A stretch of DNA of 64,000 nucleotides from Sthenelais limicola (GCA_942159475.1 OW804098.1:10146406-10210405); one strand, 5' to 3'. Positions 11,683 to 23,620 are shown, counted from the stretch's first letter. Notes: generated by a model from the sequence alone, not told the origin. Translations and numbers: made by a program.

Positions 11683-12627
11683 GGGTTAGATTTTCAGAAA
11701 ATGTACAATTCGCCTTCACCATCTTCTCAAATAGCCCACATTAAAGACAAAAATCAGCTTCAAAATGCAGTTTAACATAACAAAATTGATGCTTTCAATC
11801 AATGTGATACCAAATATACTCAGATATACAGGTGTAGCAGGTCTAATATACCCCCATCAGGTGTACCCCCCGGTATAACTAACCTAGGTCTAATGTACCG
11901 GGGGTACATTTGACGTAGGTCCAATATACCCCCGGGGGTACTTTAGACCTAGGTTGGATATACCTCCTCCAGTTTTAATGTACCCCCGGGGGTTATTAGA
12001 CCTAGGTCAAATGTACCCCCACCAGGTTCAAAGTACCCCTAAAGCGGAAACTAAACCTAGGTCTAATATACCCCCAGTATGTGTTACCCATCTAGTACTG
12101 ATGTACCCCCATTGGAACATTAATTCTTTTAATTATGACAATAAAAGTAATAATGAATGAAGTAAAAAATGAATACAGTACAGGCCTGATAGACAACTGG
12201 AAAGATTTTAGTTGGTTTGTTTTTTTATTTGCAATAAGCTTTCATAGTCATTGAGTTACAATGATATATTCAGTTTAAATAAATAGAAAGAAAAAAGAGT
12301 TACTATACAGAATTACAATAATTATCATAATTTTCATTATTATTAGACCCTCAAAGTTAATTCATTTCCCATAAGCATTAGATCTGAGCTTCTCTCCCAA
12401 TGTTCTTTTAGAATTGTTGGTGTAAGATGATCAATGAAACAAAGGGGGGTAATTTGAACCTAGAGGGGGTCATTTAAACCTAAGGTCTAAATTACCGGGT
12501 GGTATATTAGATGAGGGGGGTAATTTAGAACTGTTACACCAGATATTCTTCATTGTTCAGCCTAATTTAATAGAATTTCCTAAATGTGTAGAGCTGCGAA
12601 TTGTACATTTTTCTGAAAATCTGACCC
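11683..12627 (+). mobile_element. RptA element nested in RptB and itself interrupted
   Basis: Ends GGGTTAGATTTTCAGAAAAT and TTCTGAAAATCTGACCC, flanked by TA on each side. Split by the insertion at 11831-12540. Confidence 0.8.
11831..12540. mobile_element. 710-bp GGTGTA element with repeated TACCCCC and CCTAGG motifs
   Basis: Inverted ends GGTGTAGCAGGTCTAATATA and, from the other side, GGTGTAACAGTTCTAAATTA. The left third is an array of GTACCCCC/ATACCCCC blocks separated by palindromic GACCTAGGTC; the rest is AT-rich. It sits inside an RptA copy. No coding capacity. Confidence 0.75.
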
Positions 12628-12751
12628 ATATGTTCATACAACCTATAAGATACCTTAAAGATGGGAACATTTCTACAAAGGGAGCCTTTGAATAAAACAC
12701 TTTTAAAATATGAATTGTGACTCATTTTCCTGGAACACATCACAAATGTGC

Positions 12752-12880
12752 GACATTGGAGCACCAATATATATTCCATGCTGAACATGGTATGTTTTCT
12801 GTGGATCCTATACTGACTAACCACTCCCATGATTCCATGCCAATCAAGATTCAAGATGGCAGACATGCAAGTCACCTATT
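12752..12880 (-). mobile_element. RptC fragment
   Basis: The left half of RptC in reverse (ATTCCATGCTGAACATGG, then TCAAGATGGCAGACATGCAA), directly beside the RptB end at 12744. Confidence 0.7.
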
Positions 12881-12998
12881 ACAATCTATTTCTATACAAA
12901 TATTGCCTTGTTTCTTGACATGAAATGTATCACAGGCGTGAAATAGTTGGGAAATAAAACTTTAAAAAAATAATGTAAAAACTATTATCTTTTGGTTC

Positions 12999-15900
12999 TC
13001 ATTGAATTTTCACCACTTGTTTTGTCTCTAGATAGAAGTCAAACACATGAGCCTCGTTCACAAATGCCATAGCAGCGTTAGACACCGTGATACCGTCCAC
13101 CGTCACTACACCATTCTCACTGTGGGTGTGGCCATGCAGGTGCAGTGCAGGTCTGAAAATAGAAGATGAAAGAGAGTGGTTACATTCATGTTCCTCCTCA
13201 GAATCTGAAGTTATCGGTTTATTGAGGATTAATATCGGGAGAAAAAACAACAGCCTGGAATGAATTTATGAGCGAAGTATTTAGATTATTGCACATTCTC
13301 CAATAGATATTTTAATTATGAAAAGATGTTCATAAATAGCTGAAAAGAGATACTATCACAGCATAAATCCTCATTTTTATGAAAGAATTCTTTTGTATGC
13401 AACTCTGGCAAGAAATATTATAGCTAATACCTCAGCTTTTACATTATTCCAGAATTTAATTGAATATGAAAGAATTAATGGACATGCCCACCAATTTTAG
13501 ACGATGCTCTTTTTCCTCAACTAATCATATATCATATATTTTTCTTATTAAAATATATATGCCATGGAACATGATATGCAGAAACGTGTAGGTATATGGG
13601 TCAGATTTTCGAAAATGTACAATTCAACTTCACAAATCTTCTTAAATAACCCAAATTTCAGACGAGAATAAAGATCAAAATACAGTTCAACCTAACCAAA
13701 CAGATTGCTAGAATCAATGCAATGCCGAATACACTCGAATTTACCTAGTATTGAGCATTATTTAGTCTAATTTAGTAGAATTTACTAAATGTGTTGATCT
13801 GCCAATTGATTGCCAGTCCTTGCTTGTGGGTTGTAAGACCCAGGACACAACATCAACGTTTTAGCTCCTTAGGACCATAGTATTTTTTCTTTTTAAATAA
13901 ATTTTACTTGAGTCTAATTTCACATACCATGATATTCTCATGAAGCTCAAGTTGAAAAATAATTTAGATAAAGGTTTGCAAGATAATACATTTTAAACTC
14001 TTTTAACAAGGTCTTTTTTAGAAAAGATTTAACATGGTACATTACAATATGTTATGAATACATACATCTTCTAATTATGAGGGTCAGATTTTTAGAAAAT
14101 GTACAATTGGCCTTTACCAATCCTCTCAAATAACCCACATTTAAGACAAAAATGAGCTTCAAAATGCAGTTTAACATAACAGAACTGATACTTTGAATCA
14201 ATGCAATACCAAATATATTCAGATATACACGGTATTCTTCATTTTTCAGCCTAATTTTGGAGAATTTCCCAAATGTGTAGAGCTGGCAATTGTACATTTT
14301 CTGAAAATTTGACCCATAAGGTATGGACCTCCAACTACAAGGTGAAACATAAGTGCACCAAAAATTGAATAAAAATAATAATCAAAGGAAGTAATTATAA
14401 TCAAACCTACTTGACCCGTTCAAACAAGGTACGACGCAAGTCCTCACACCCCCAATGGTCAGTCCCAGGATGAACCTCAGAGCATACATCACAAGCCCCA
14501 CTCTTCTTGAACCAACTATGATCTATGGATAGGTCCATGATGCCATGTGAGGGGTTATGGGTCACCATGACATCCACTTCATCAGGGATACTGGCCCAAC
14601 GTTGTCGCATAGCAGCAGGATGTAAAAAGAAACCCCGCGAGTAGGAGGTCAATCGCCAGCCGTTCCAGGGAGAGCCATAAAAGGTAATGCCTTCTAATAC
14701 CACCTTGGAGTCTTGGAGGTATGTACAGTTCTTTAATAGACTCTGGATCTCTTCTCTGTTGATTGTGCCTGTAATAGATTTAAGATTTAAGAAACATTTT
14801 ATTTTAATCAAAGGACTGCACATATGGGTCAGATTTTCAGAAAATGTACAATTCGCAGCTGTACACATTTGGTGAATTCTGCTAAATTAGGCTGCAATTT
14901 GGTCAATACTAGGTAAATTCCAGTATATTCTACATTGCATTGATACTAGCAATCTGTTTGGTCAGGTTGAACTGTATTTTGAACTTTATTTTCGTCTCAA
15001 ATTTGGGTTATTTGAGAGGGTTGGTGAAGGTGAATTGTACATTTTCTGAAAAGCTGACCCATATGGCGTCTCTCCAATGCAGGGAGGTTTTCAGGCCAAC
15101 TTAGTTATCTTACAATGGATACATATCGTAATGAACTATGTCACTACACAATAGGGGATTTGCATAGCCGCCATTTTGAATCTTGATTCACATGGAATTA
15201 TGGGACTAATGGTACAGTGTAAAATCTATAGAAAACATGCCATGTTCAGCATGGAATATTTATCAATACTCTAATGTCAATATCCATGTGTTATACGTTT
15301 TTCCATGACACAGGTCCCATCTTTCTCATCATGCATTTGGTTTTCATAGATGATTTATACAAGCTATGATATTGGGGAAAATATTCTTGAAATTTTCGAT
15401 AAAATATTGTCAAATATTTGTAAGTCAGTTTTCAACAGAATCCATCCCAGGATGCACTGTAACAGACATGCGCAGTGGCACATACAACTCCCCTATTATA
15501 GTGTAAAATCAATAGTTTGGCATTTCATATAACAAAATGAATGAGCTGTACAATATGGCAAATAAATAGTCAAATTAAACTAATTGATAGTGACTAGACC
15601 AAATGGAAAATAATGTACAATCCAAAACTTATGCTATATCTTCAGTGGAAAAGCAAAGTAATCTTTTGAAAAAGGCTAAAAAGCTTAATAAAGCTGGGAT
15701 TCCACTGCACTGCTGTTTAGTTTGGTTTGCTCTACTTTTTAGCTAGAGTGCATAAGAAGTAAAGAAAGAGCATAGCCAGAGATGTCCAGTGTAATTGCTT
15801 CATGTGCTTTGTATATGGGTCAGATTTTCAGAAAATGTACAATTAACCTTCACCAACCCTCTCAAATAACCCAAATTTGAGACGAAAATAAAGTTCAAAA

Positions 15901-16645
15901 TACAGTTCAACCTAACCAAACAGATTGCTTGAATCAATGCAATGTGGACCTGCGGAATCACTCTTATTATGATCACAAAGTGCTCTAAAAGTGTATGAGA
16001 AGCACAAATGAAAAGCTATGAAGAACCAAACTAATAGCAAACCATGAGTGCACATGTATGTGGGTCAGATTTTCAGAATATGTTCAACTTGCCTTCACTA
16101 ATCCTCTCAAATAACTCACATTGAAGACAGAAATGAGCTTCAAAATGCTGTTTAACATAACAGAACTGATACTTTAAATCAATGCGATACCAAATATACT
16201 CAGATATACATGTTATTCATCATATTTCAGAAATTTCCTAAATGTGTAGATCTGGCAATTGCACATTTTCTGAAAATCTGACCCATATGCAAGCAGTTCA
16301 GTGGAATTGCAGCTTAAGATACAGCTCACCTAAAGACAAATCATGATTGCCGGCAACAAAAATCTTATGTTTGTGGGGCAATTTTCCAAAGAATTCATTC
16401 ATTTCTGTGACATCACTTTGTAAAGAAGCTCCTTTCCTGAACAGTTTCATGAGGGAGGAACAGCAGAAGTCCCCGGAGTGGATGAGTATGTCACCATCTG
16501 GTATCAGGTCTTTTTCTAGAAACCTATCATGTTGCCCGTGAGTGTCCGAAATATGTACTATTCTGACCTTGCTGCCACTCATACTTGGACCCTGAATTGG
16601 TGTTTTCAGCATGTAGATATTCTGCCTTGTGTTGATGATTTTAAC
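12999..16645 (-). CDS. MPPED1/2-like metallophosphoesterase, tandem copy B (3 exons)
   Basis: Second copy of the MPPED-like gene. Exons on the minus strand: 16645-16330, 14768-14411, 13152-12999 (stop TGA). Intron positions and phases match copy A exactly, which shows tandem gene duplication rather than retroposition. From the Met at 16582 the product is 254 residues; another in-frame Met lies a few codons upstream, and an acceptor (CCATGCAG) precedes the exon, so a 5' non-coding exon probably exists. Motifs: ISDTHG, HSGDF, AGNHD (copy A has AGNHE), VTHNPSHG and HLHGHTH. By eye the first exon differs from copy A at about 12 of 84 residues, with more divergence in the middle of exon 2 and near the C-terminus. 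No frameshift or internal stop was seen, so both copies look functional. Introns are full of RptA, RptC and tail-type retroposon copies. Confidence 0.88.
13598..13810 (+). mobile_element. RptA element, right end lost
   Basis: Starts GGGTCAGATTTTCGAAAATG and breaks off after CTGCCAATTG. Confidence 0.75.
13885..14045 (-). mobile_element. Retroposon 3' end, poly-A type, diverged
   Basis: A diverged reverse copy (AAATAAATTTTACTTGAGTC ... TTAACAAGGTCTTTTTTAGA). Confidence 0.5.
14081..14315 (+). mobile_element. RptA element, MPPED copy B intron 2
   Basis: Both ends intact; lies 96 bases past the exon 2 donor. Confidence 0.85.
14826..15060 (-). mobile_element. RptA element, MPPED copy B intron 1
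   Basis: Both ends intact, reverse orientation; its nearer end is 58 bases upstream of the exon 2 acceptor. Confidence 0.85.
15150..15497 (+). mobile_element. RptC element, full length
   Basis: Starts AATAGGGGATTTGCATAGCC and ends CATACAACTCCCCTATT; 348 bp; downstream of MPPED copy B exon 1. Confidence 0.85.
15690..15805. mobile_element. Possible CCACTG-type element
   Basis: AAAGCTGGGATTCCACTGCA on the left and a weak mirror (GTCCAGTGTAATTGC) on the right. Confidence 0.35.
15817..15944 (+). mobile_element. RptA left half
   Basis: Starts GGGTCAGATTTTCAGAAAAT and stops after AATCAATGCAATG. Confidence 0.75.
16062..16284 (+). mobile_element. RptA element, MPPED copy B intron 1
   Basis: Both ends present, ending about 45 bases past the exon 1 donor. 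Confidence 0.8.
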
Positions 16646-16762
16646 CTGCATGGAATAGATATTTATTGTTTATATACTATGTACAACTTTTAAACACATG
16701 AGTACAGAGAGATAGAGAGGTCCCTTTGTTATTAACCATTAAGTATGAAACAACATATATAT

Positions 16763-17080
16763 GGGTCAGATTTTCAGAAAATGTACAATTGGCAGCTTTA
16801 CACATAATTTATATTTAAAAATCTTTTACCCAAAAATCTTTTTTAGTACGGGTTTAGGTGAATACTGCCACGTCTACCTACTATAGCTCTACACATTTAG
16901 TAAATTCTGCTAAATTAGGCTGCAATTTGGTCAATACTAAGTAAATTTGAGTATATTCAGCATTGCATTGATTCTAGCAATCAGTTTGGTTAGGTTGAAC
17001 TGTATTTTGAACTTTATTTTCGTCTGAAATGTGGGTTATTTGAGAGGATTGGTGAAGGTGAATTGTACATTTTCTGAAAA
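16763..17080 (-). mobile_element. RptA element with an internal insertion of about 75 bp
   Basis: Left end GGGTCAGATTTTCAGAAAAT. After the first 40 bases about 75 unrelated bases intervene, then the element resumes; the extreme right end is lost. Confidence 0.7.
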
Positions 17081-17192
17081 CTATTGCTATGCAACCGGTG
17101 TGATATTTTAAACAAATGAGATATTGTAAGTAAGTAAAACTAGTTAATTAATCACTTAATACAGTTTAGGTGCATAGAGGTGATATGGAAAC

Positions 17193-17880
17193 AAATATGT
17201 GTCATCCCTCCCTAGGGAAGAAACAGATGACCTACTTCTCTCCACTTTCATTGGTTGAAAAGCGGAAGTAGAAACCAGACAGACAAAAGGACAATCATGG
17301 ACAATGGTACACACATGTACTCAAGGCTTCAGGTTCCCTGTGTGCTTTGTGATTATTTTGAATAGTGCACATGATTATAAGAACGCAGAACCAACTATGA
17401 TGATTTATATATTTCATTTTGAAGGTGAAATAAATAGGCAGAACTAACCGCAGTGCTGTCTCATTGACCGAGTTGGAGGCGGGGGAAACCCGAGGGGTTG
17501 GAGCGTAGCGTAGACCTGAGGGTTTCCTCTCGCCGGAAACGAGGTGAAAAACGATCACAGAGACAGCACTAAGGTTAGTTTGAGACTTATTTGACCTCTT
17601 CCAAACGATTTTAAACATATTAGATTGCTTTTAATTACAGTAATTTACTGTGAGAGAAATACAGCGAGGGCGTGGCATGGTTCCATTAATGCTTGAATTT
17701 ATGACGGCCATCGTAACGTTGATGACGGCCACCGCAGTTTCAATGCTTAGCAGATGACGTAGCATCATGGCATGACATGTCCCCATGACAACGCTAGCCT
17801 ACTTTCAGAATAACCAATGAAAACGCAGAATGATAAACTGGGTCATCTGTTTCTTCCCTAGGGACGAATGAAACATATTT
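17193..17880. mobile_element. 0.69-kb TIR element with 38-bp ends
   Basis: Inverted ends AAATATGTGTCATCCCTCCC and AAATATGTTTCATTCGTCCC, both continuing TAGGGAAGAAACAGATGACC. A second TIR element is nested at 17442-17580. Confidence 0.75.
17442..17580. mobile_element. 139-bp TIR element nested in the previous one
   Basis: Inverted ends AACTAACCGCAGTGCTGTCTC-like on the left and AACTAACCTTAGTGCTGTCT on the right. Confidence 0.65.
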
Positions 17881-18639
17881 CTTCCCGCTCACTTGCATAT
17901 AGCGAGTCTATACAAAGTCTATATGGACACTCCATTCCAGAGGTGAAATAAATCTAGAACCAACCTTGGTGATGGGGGTCTATACATTCTCACATTGTTT
18001 CGGGTGTCAGTGGTACTCATGTGGTGAGAACAAGCTCCCTCCCTGCCTTCAGACCACACCACCGCCAATTCTATCTATAAAGATTCCTATCCTTTAGCAT
18101 TACAACTATATTGACTCACTCTTGACTTATATAAGATACCATTTTATTGGAACTCTTTAGATGTAAATCTGCACACAGCTGATACTGCTATCAGATTTAC
18201 AAATCTAGCTAAACGAGCAGCCATTTGGAATGACCAAAATTATCTGTATTGAATTCCTGTCAGCTGGTTTAGTATGGGCCCTCCTCTTCAGTGTTTTCAG
18301 TTTTCAGTGTTTTCTCCTCCTCATCATATGAGTATGACATAATTCATCGGAATATATGTATCTCATGTAATATACTTGTAATCTCAGTACTGCTTCGTTA
18401 TTGACTTTATAGGCACTTAGTATTAAAAGCTCTGCTTCGATGCAAGCTTCTTGTCCCAGGCTATATGTATATTTATTTATATTTACACCTTTACTAGGAA
18501 CAGTGTATTTATAATATCCTTTAAATTTGTAAATAATTATTGCGTGGAGCAATTGTATTCAAAAATTGTATTCAATTATAAATACACACAAATGCACAAA
18601 ATTAATCTGAATTAATGTAAACCAAATTCTGCAAAGGCC

Positions 18640-18785
18640 TCCCTACTGTCGTCGACCTTAGGGAACACTGTCACCTTTGCTTATACAATAAAATAATATT
18701 ACTACGGTAGGGCTTTAGATCCTCCCTACGTTGGGAGTTTAGTTCCCGCCGATAGTGTCGTTTTTGTAAATACTGGCTAATAAAA

Positions 18786-18811
<26 letters not shown>
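18640..18811 (+). mobile_element. Retroposon 3' tail, (AAC)n type
   Basis: A GC-richer segment ending GGCTAATAAAAGTT then (ACAACA)n. Confidence 0.5.
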
Positions 18812-18817
<6 letters not shown>

Positions 18818-19388
18818 CTTTTGCTGACTTATTCAAAGGTATAATATGGATAGTCTTCACTGGATTACAAACCGTCTTTGTATAACTGCCTATGGTCATG
18901 TATGGATAGATCTGTGGGATGGATGGAGATGGATATCCCAATATAAATGAGGCTATTTGAGATTATGATGACAAGCAAAAATAATATTCTAAGGGGGCGT
19001 GTCACAATTGTATACCACTCCTTAGAAATAGTGCCAATTAATCAGGTTTCTCTTTGTGATTGTAAACATCCTGATCCAATTCGATATATATATCCTGACT
19101 AAGAGCCGGGTAGGGAATATCCCCCCCCCCCCCTCTATCCTCCCTGATAGAAGCACTTTTTCCGTTGTCTCGTCCATAATCCTGGATTTGATATTGCATG
19201 TATGTATACTATTTCCCCAATTTATCTCTCGTGTACTTGCCTTTAATTGCCGAATCCCGAGGGGAAACTATATTATATTCTGCCAAAAGGTATTCCCTGC
19301 CCTATATATGGATATTGACATCATTAATAGACAACATAACAATGGTGCCCCAGACTGTGGCGCCACCTGTTGTTTTGATTAGTTATAT

Positions 19389-19827
19389 GGGTCAGATTTT
19401 CAGAAAATGTACAATTGGCAGCTCTACACATTTAGTAAATTCTGCAAAATTAGGCTGAAAAATTATAAATACCAGGTATATCTGAGTATATTTAGTATTG
19501 TCTTGATTCAATTCATCTGTTCGGTCATGTTGGACTGTGTTCTGAACCATATTTATGTCTTAAATGGGTCAGATTTTCAGAAAATGTACAATTGGCAGCA
19601 GTACACATTTAGTAATTTCTGCTAAATGAGGCTGCAATTTGATCAATACTAGGTAAATTCGAGTATATTCGGCATTGCATTGATTCTAGCAATCTGTTTG
19701 GTTAGGTTAAACTGTATTTTGAACTTTATTTTCGTCTGAAATTTGGGTTATTTGAGAGGATTAGTGAAGTTGAATTGTACATTTTCTGAAAATCTGACCC
19801 AAATGTGGGTTTCTGAAATTCTGACCC
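19389..19827 (-). mobile_element. RptA element holding a second RptA
   Basis: Outer ends GGGTCAGATTTTCAGAAAAT and TTCTGAAATTCTGACCC, with the inner copy at 19566-19800 inserted after GTCTTAAAT. Confidence 0.75.
19566..19800 (-). mobile_element. RptA element nested in RptA
   Basis: 235 bp, both ends intact. Confidence 0.8.
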
Positions 19828-20415
19828 ATTTAAAGCTGCATTCTCAGCTATTGCGACTAATTAAAGATCGTTCTATATTTTATTCATAGCATGAGTTATA
19901 CTAACTTATGGGACTGAAGCCACCAATATTCTGCTCCTGTTATGTAATTATAGTACAAGAATCTGAAGGAATTTAGATCATTCCTTAGGGATTATATGTT
20001 AGACGATTAAGAAGCCTGGGCCACCCTCCTTCCTCCTTCCCCACTTCAACTAAATATATAGAATGGCTTCGATTAAATGAAAATCAGGGAAAATCAAATT
20101 ATACACCCAGAGCTGTGATGTTACATCCAGGAGACAGAGAAAGAAAAAAGAAAGTCGTGTATTTTGTAGCAGATTGATTTTATTTTCTGTCATCATTATC
20201 ACCATATTACCATTATTGAAAGAAGGGACAAAAATATTTTGTACTGGATTATTTGCAATATGTGCAATCAGCAATACAATTTCACATCTATCGATGTTAT
20301 TATAGAATCACCGAGTTTAAATCTGACACAAGTTAGCACCTAATGATGTGAAATGACATTATAAACGTTAAACATTTCTTGTGATCGATCCTGTCTGTCA
20401 CGCATGGTCATAATA

Positions 20416-20622
20416 GGGCGACTCCACTAGAGAGACAAACTTTGTTGTTGCCCCCACTAATTTGTTGCAACAAATATCCATACTGAAACAACAGGTCCCA
20501 GAGAATGTGACAACACACCTGACACTCCTCCATTTGCGTTTTCATTGCAACATGAAATGAACTGATGTTAGTGGGCAACAACAAAATTTGTCGCGGCCGT
20601 TTTTCTTCTAGTGGAGTTCCGC
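20416..20622. mobile_element. CCACTAG-type element with TTGTTGC motifs
   Basis: Ends GGGCGACTCCACTAGAG and, inverted, GCGGAACTCCACTAGAAG; the interior repeats TTGTTG and CAACAA. Confidence 0.65.
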
Positions 20623-20695
20623 TATAAATTGCATAAAATCATAAAATCTCGCATACATGTTCAGGGACATTAAGTTTTATGTTATTAACATTTAA

Positions 20696-20806
20696 GTGCC
20701 TATAGTCCACTAAGCCGATTCTCATGCAATTCTTATGGAACATTGTGGAAAAGGGTCTTCTGCAGTGCAAAATCACATGAGAATCGGCTTGGTGGACTAG
20801 GCCCTT
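20696..20806. mobile_element. CCACTAAGCCGATT element, 111 bp
   Basis: GTGCCTATAGTCCACTAAGC then CGATTCTCATG, mirrored by CATGAGAATCGGCTTGGTGG then ACTAGGCC. TTAA precedes the left end. Confidence 0.65.
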
Positions 20807-21324
20807 TACATCAATATCGTTAGCGATATCAATTGGACAGTCATAGATGCATGGTGGTAACATTGAGGACTATCATGTAAAACACACGGCAAATTATTCG
20901 AAAATATTGATAATATTCAATGCTGAACAAATATCCTTAGTTTTCGTCCAACATACGACTGCCTGCGACATGTCCGAGTTGTCGTACATATCTTCCTTGA
21001 CCTGAACATGTCATTCGTCTTGCATATCAATAATCAGTGATATAACTATTTTCATAACAAGTTTAAAATCTATGTACAAAAATAACTCCGTACAGCACCC
21101 TGATTTGTCTACAAGGGAAAAAAACTTATATAGGGCTCTTCCACTAGGTTGCGAGAAACAAGCAATTGCCTGCGATGCTGCATACATGCTAGGCCTTGCG
21201 ACCTCGTTGAGTAGCCTACAGAGCTCTTTCACTTGGGTGAAAGGCCTACAGTAGCTTACAAATAGCTTTTGTTTGCAAGTGGCTAGTCAATCACAAGAAT
21301 ACCAGTAGTTGTCAATATCAATAT

Positions 21325-21610
21325 ATAGAGAGAATGGAACGAGCCGGCAATAATCGAAAAATTATTGGACTTGATTCGTCCACATAAGCATGATGCCGTA
21401 GGCAGAGTGCTTATGCGGACAAATCAAGTCCAATAAATTTTCGATTATTGCAGGCGAGTTCCATTCTATATTCATTATATGGGCATAAAACTTGGTGCAT
21501 AGAAGTGGCTGACTTGGTGATGAAGTAGTTCATATCGTACACATACTATATGAATATTTTCATAGCAACCCACTTATTGCACCTCTCATATGGAATGCGC
21601 ATATAATAAA
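21325..21610 (+). mobile_element. RptD long-hairpin element, copy 2
   Basis: Same hairpin and flanks as copy 1, with the same loop GATGCCGTAGGCAGA and a short internal deletion after the hairpin. Confidence 0.8.
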
Positions 21611-21952
21611 GATTGATAATCGCACAATAGAATCCCTGATCGCAACCAATCTTTGAGCAATAGTGGAGGTGTCCTATTGGAATAGCCGTCATCCTCCCTG
21701 ACACCCAGTTGTAACGGGTAGGAGGCATTCATGGAATGCAAATATTACTATTTCCACGGGAAAATACATTTGATGTTGGTGATGGCAATGTGAGTTCTTC
21801 ATTGAGTGGTTGACAATTTCATAAAGTTGCCATGAAGATATTTTTGTGACAATGTTTTACCAGACTTCAAATTTGATAGCTAATCCTCACTAGTTTATGT
21901 GGTATTAGTTGAGATTTGCTCAGATTCTTTTAGACTTCTTTGAGCAATAGTA

Positions 21953-22186
21953 GGGTGAAGTTGCCAGAAAATGTACAATTCACCTTCACCATTCTCTGAA
22001 ATAACCCAAATTTCAGACGAAAATAAAGTTCGAAATACAATTCAACCTAACCAAACAGATTGCTAGAATCAATGCAATGCCGAATATACTCGAATTTACC
22101 TAGTATTGACCAAATTGCAGCCTAATTTAGCAGAATTTATTAAATGTGTACAGCTGCCAATTGTACATTTTCTGAAAATCTGACCC
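21953..22186 (+). mobile_element. RptA element, GGGTGAAGT end variant
   Basis: Left end GGGTGAAGTTGCCAGAAAAT, right end the standard CTGAAAATCTGACCC. Confidence 0.8.
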
Positions 22187-22953
22187 AGTAGCATACTACC
22201 AGAGTGAACTGAGTATACTACCATATATTGCTGCTGTCAATGTTTAACCAGACTAACAGCATATTAGCAAGCTTAGCTTAGCGTTCTCCTGCTCCTTGTT
22301 TCGTTATCATAATGAGTTCTCGTTATCATTATCGTTAATTAAAGAAGCAACACTTGCCTTTATTATCATCGTTATAGCGTTGGAACAATAACGACCAGCA
22401 ACAGTTAACGATACAATTAAGAATTAGAATACCACGGGCAATTCTGCCCAGATTGTTCAGTTCCTATAATGAACCAGTTATCTATGTATAGGCCTATAGC
22501 TCCCTGATTATATGGGTTCCGTTACTCCATGGTGACATTTCATGATTAATGCTGCAGACATGATAATATATTAATGTCATGGAATGAATATCTTTCCTGA
22601 TTATGATACATAATACAATGGGCTGTTGTAAAATAAGCCATACAATTATTGCATAGACAATAACTCTGATAAAGATCAAAGTATATCACTATTTTCCTTC
22701 ATGTACACAATTGCTTGACTAAGCCAATTGCTACCATTGGTCCCATACCACTCCCCTGAATATGTGCGAAGGATTATTGCCTATAGTGCCGATAATATAT
22801 CATGTATTAGAATAGGACAGAGAGAGGGCTCTGTTTGCTGATAATGCCCGAGGTGAGACCAAGCATATAATCAACATCAGGGCCTGATTCCTGTCCAAAA
22901 TGGAGGCCATTAATCTGTTTAGTCTATTTTGGGTTGATTTCAGACCTCTCTAA

Positions 22954-23377
22954 AGGTGCGTTTCCACTGGATCGCTTCTATCTGTGTTCATGGCTCGTTC
23001 TTGCCTCGCTTCTTTATAGTGTAATTTTCATTTGCTCTTTGTCCGCTTTTATTTTTAGCACAATACAAGCGCAGAGCAATTCTACTGGTTTCCTTGTTTC
23101 CTATGAAATCAGTGGTAAATCACTTGGTCCGCTCTCATTGCGCTCTTGGCCCACTACTTAAACAGGCAGGAAGAGCGTCATGTAGTTGTGCTCATATCAA
23201 ACACAACAGATATGAGCGCAACGTCAAAAAGAAGCGCTGACATCATATTTTAAGTGCGTATAGAAAGCATATCAACCGATCTCATTGGACCGCTCTGGTT
23301 TCGCTCTAACTTTGCTTGTTATGCGCTCAGGAAAAATAAAAGAGCGGACCAAAAGAGCGATCCAGTGGAATCACACC
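22954..23377 (+). mobile_element. CCACTGG-type element with GAGCG/GCTCT motif array
   Basis: Ends AGGTGCGTTTCCACTGGATC and, inverted, GGTGTGATTCCACTGGATC. Flanked by CTAA and TTAA. The interior repeats GCGCTC, GCTCT and GAGCG. Confidence 0.7.
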
Positions 23378-23620
23378 TTAAGGGTTCAGTAAACAACAAG
23401 TTTTGTTGTGGAAAATGTCTTCCCAGGGCAGTTTTACTTCCCTAGGGGCATTATAGCTCTATAATTCCTGGCTTCAGCAGGCACCTATAGCCCAACACCG
23501 CCCCAAGGATGGACTAAAACTTTATATTGTCCCACAGAGCAGCCTAATGGTTGACTACATCTATTATATACACATTCACAACAGTTTGCATTGAACAAGG
23601 TTGCATTGTGCCGCCTACAT

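Larger units (their letters stand above)
11410..12744 (-). mobile_element. RptB element, host of a three-level nest
   Basis: Left end TGTGATGTGTCACAGGAAAA at 11410; right end CCTGGAACACATCACA to 12744. The body is split by the RptA copy at 11683-12627. Confidence 0.75.
6807..12998. other. Intergenic region between the two MPPED copies
   Basis: No coding exon recognised in about 6.2 kb. It must contain the promoter and any 5' non-coding exon of copy A, but none can be placed. Contents are RptB copies, a TTAA-flanked element (8140-8726), a foldback at 9799, retroposon tails near 9950 and 10112, and the triple nest at 11410-12744. Confidence 0.6.
16646..23620. other. Intergenic region between MPPED copy B and MIOX
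   Basis: About 7 kb with no recognised exon. It holds RptA copies (16763, 19389, 21953), a 38-bp-TIR element at 17193 with a smaller one nested inside, a retroposon tail (18640), several CCACTG-type elements (20416, 20696, 22954) and the second RptD hairpin (21325). The promoter of MPPED copy B should lie here. Confidence 0.6.

Noticed and set aside
19407..19625. Small open frame containing YTFSKFCKIRLKN-like peptide, also seen at 1200, 14052 and 47843
   Set aside because: It is the translation of RptA ends. The repeated peptide reflects the repeat, not a gene family.
21346..21450. tRNA-like reading of the RptD hairpin
   Set aside because: A single long stem with no cloverleaf, anticodon or TPsiC-type motif.
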